Of a stretch of 64,000 nt of DNA, positions 63,896 through 64,000 are shown in pieces; the first letter of the stretch is position 1; the number at the start of each line of letters is the position of its first letter. The notes below the pieces were generated by a model. That model saw only the letters and a program-made list of their open reading frames with translations, had not been told where the DNA came from and did not search any database. The DNA comes from Planktothrix sp. FACHB-1365 (GTDB lineage Bacteria; Cyanobacteriota; Cyanobacteriia; Cyanobacteriales; Microcoleaceae), in contig NZ_JACJSC010000014.1 of the NCBI RefSeq assembly GCF_014697575.1, forward strand, positions 62,001 through 126,000, in the 5' to 3' direction. A program made the translations under genes and the position numbers.

Positions 63896-64000
63896 TCTGT
63901 TTGGATGGAAGATTGAGGAATTAAATAAATTAAACCTGAAATTAAAGTTAATCCCACAGAAACCCAGAATAAAATTAAAGTGGGAAGTTTCCAACTGTCC
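63847..64000 (-). CDS. Membrane protein, partial, with MITE-derived C-terminus
   Basis: The - strand frame from the right edge encodes SWKLPTLILFWVSVGLTLIS then GLIYLIPQSSIQTD, a probable membrane helix and short loop. It then runs into MITE-like copy B, which adds IALRAREQGTGKREQ and the stop TAA (63849-63847). The N-terminal part lies outside the window, so the family cannot be named. Confidence 0.55.
   Translation of the reverse strand, partial: DSWKLPTLILFWVSVGLTLISGLIYLIPQSSIQTDIALRAREQGTGKREQ

Noticed and set aside
63785-63994. 69-codon - strand frame at the right edge
   Set aside because: It is out of frame with the membrane-protein coding sequence and mostly reads through the MITE-like element.

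Overview
The window is chromosomal DNA from a filamentous cyanobacterium of the Oscillatoriales type; Planktothrix or Oscillatoria is my guess from gene content and repeat style, not a proven assignment. Evidence for cyanobacteria: adjacent psaL and psaI, cyanobacteria-only families (DUF751/Ycf33, DUF2555, cyanoexosortase B with its partner, GAF-rich histidine kinases), abundant HIP1 sites (GCGATCGC), and spacers filled with short tandem repeats such as (TTATCAG)n, (GGGAACA)n and (TGTCCCC)n.

Layout. 1-8.8 kb: a very large DUF1574-type protein cut by the left edge, PEP carboxylase (ppc), PAPS reductase (cysH) and a rhodanese-like protein. 9-16.1 kb: a surface-polysaccharide and protein-sorting block on the + strand: sugar aminotransferase, cyanoexosortase B, its associated protein, an outer-membrane SLBB export protein and a Wzc-like co-polymerase. 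Repeat arrays punctuate this block, abutting start codons and forming C-terminal tails. 16.2-22 kb: psaL-psaI, a cyclophilin-RTX fusion, a lumenal peroxiredoxin, Ycf33, a broken MarR gene and an OmpR-type regulator. 22-23.4 kb: an IS200/IS605-type element whose TnpB is frameshifted by a small palindromic insertion. 23.5-26.1 kb: an FAD monooxygenase and rlmN.

26.2-33.1 kb is the most unusual region. A near-consensus promoter precedes two giant overlapping genes. The first (1042 aa) has no recognised family. The second (1232 aa) is a superfamily 2-like helicase with an N-terminal module that may be a degenerate nuclease. I consider this pair the best candidate for an undescribed nucleic-acid-processing or defence system. 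A TauE/SafE permease gene follows 23 bases later.

33.9-44.9 kb: an SRPBCC-like protein, Hsp33, a long repeat-rich membrane protein, two ComFB-like proteins, an ABC exporter, DprA, a class D beta-lactamase and a Rieske protein. 45-54.3 kb: a signalling cluster on the - strand (coaBC, a REC-kinase, a PAS/GAF hybrid kinase, a NitT/TauT-type binding protein, a second hybrid kinase). The two hybrid kinases share a 337-bp identical tract, and an EAL-domain remnant lies downstream. 54.3-64 kb: DUF2555, an esterase, a 72-bp minisatellite, glutamate dehydrogenase, a GAF-GAF-GGDEF cyclase, an HxlR regulator, PEP synthase (ppsA) and a [2Fe-2S] ferredoxin-like protein. Two inverted copies of a ~105-bp MITE-like element occur here, one of which supplies the stop codon of a membrane-protein gene cut by the right edge.

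No tRNA, rRNA or CRISPR array was recognised. All family assignments come from reading the sequence; no database search was possible.
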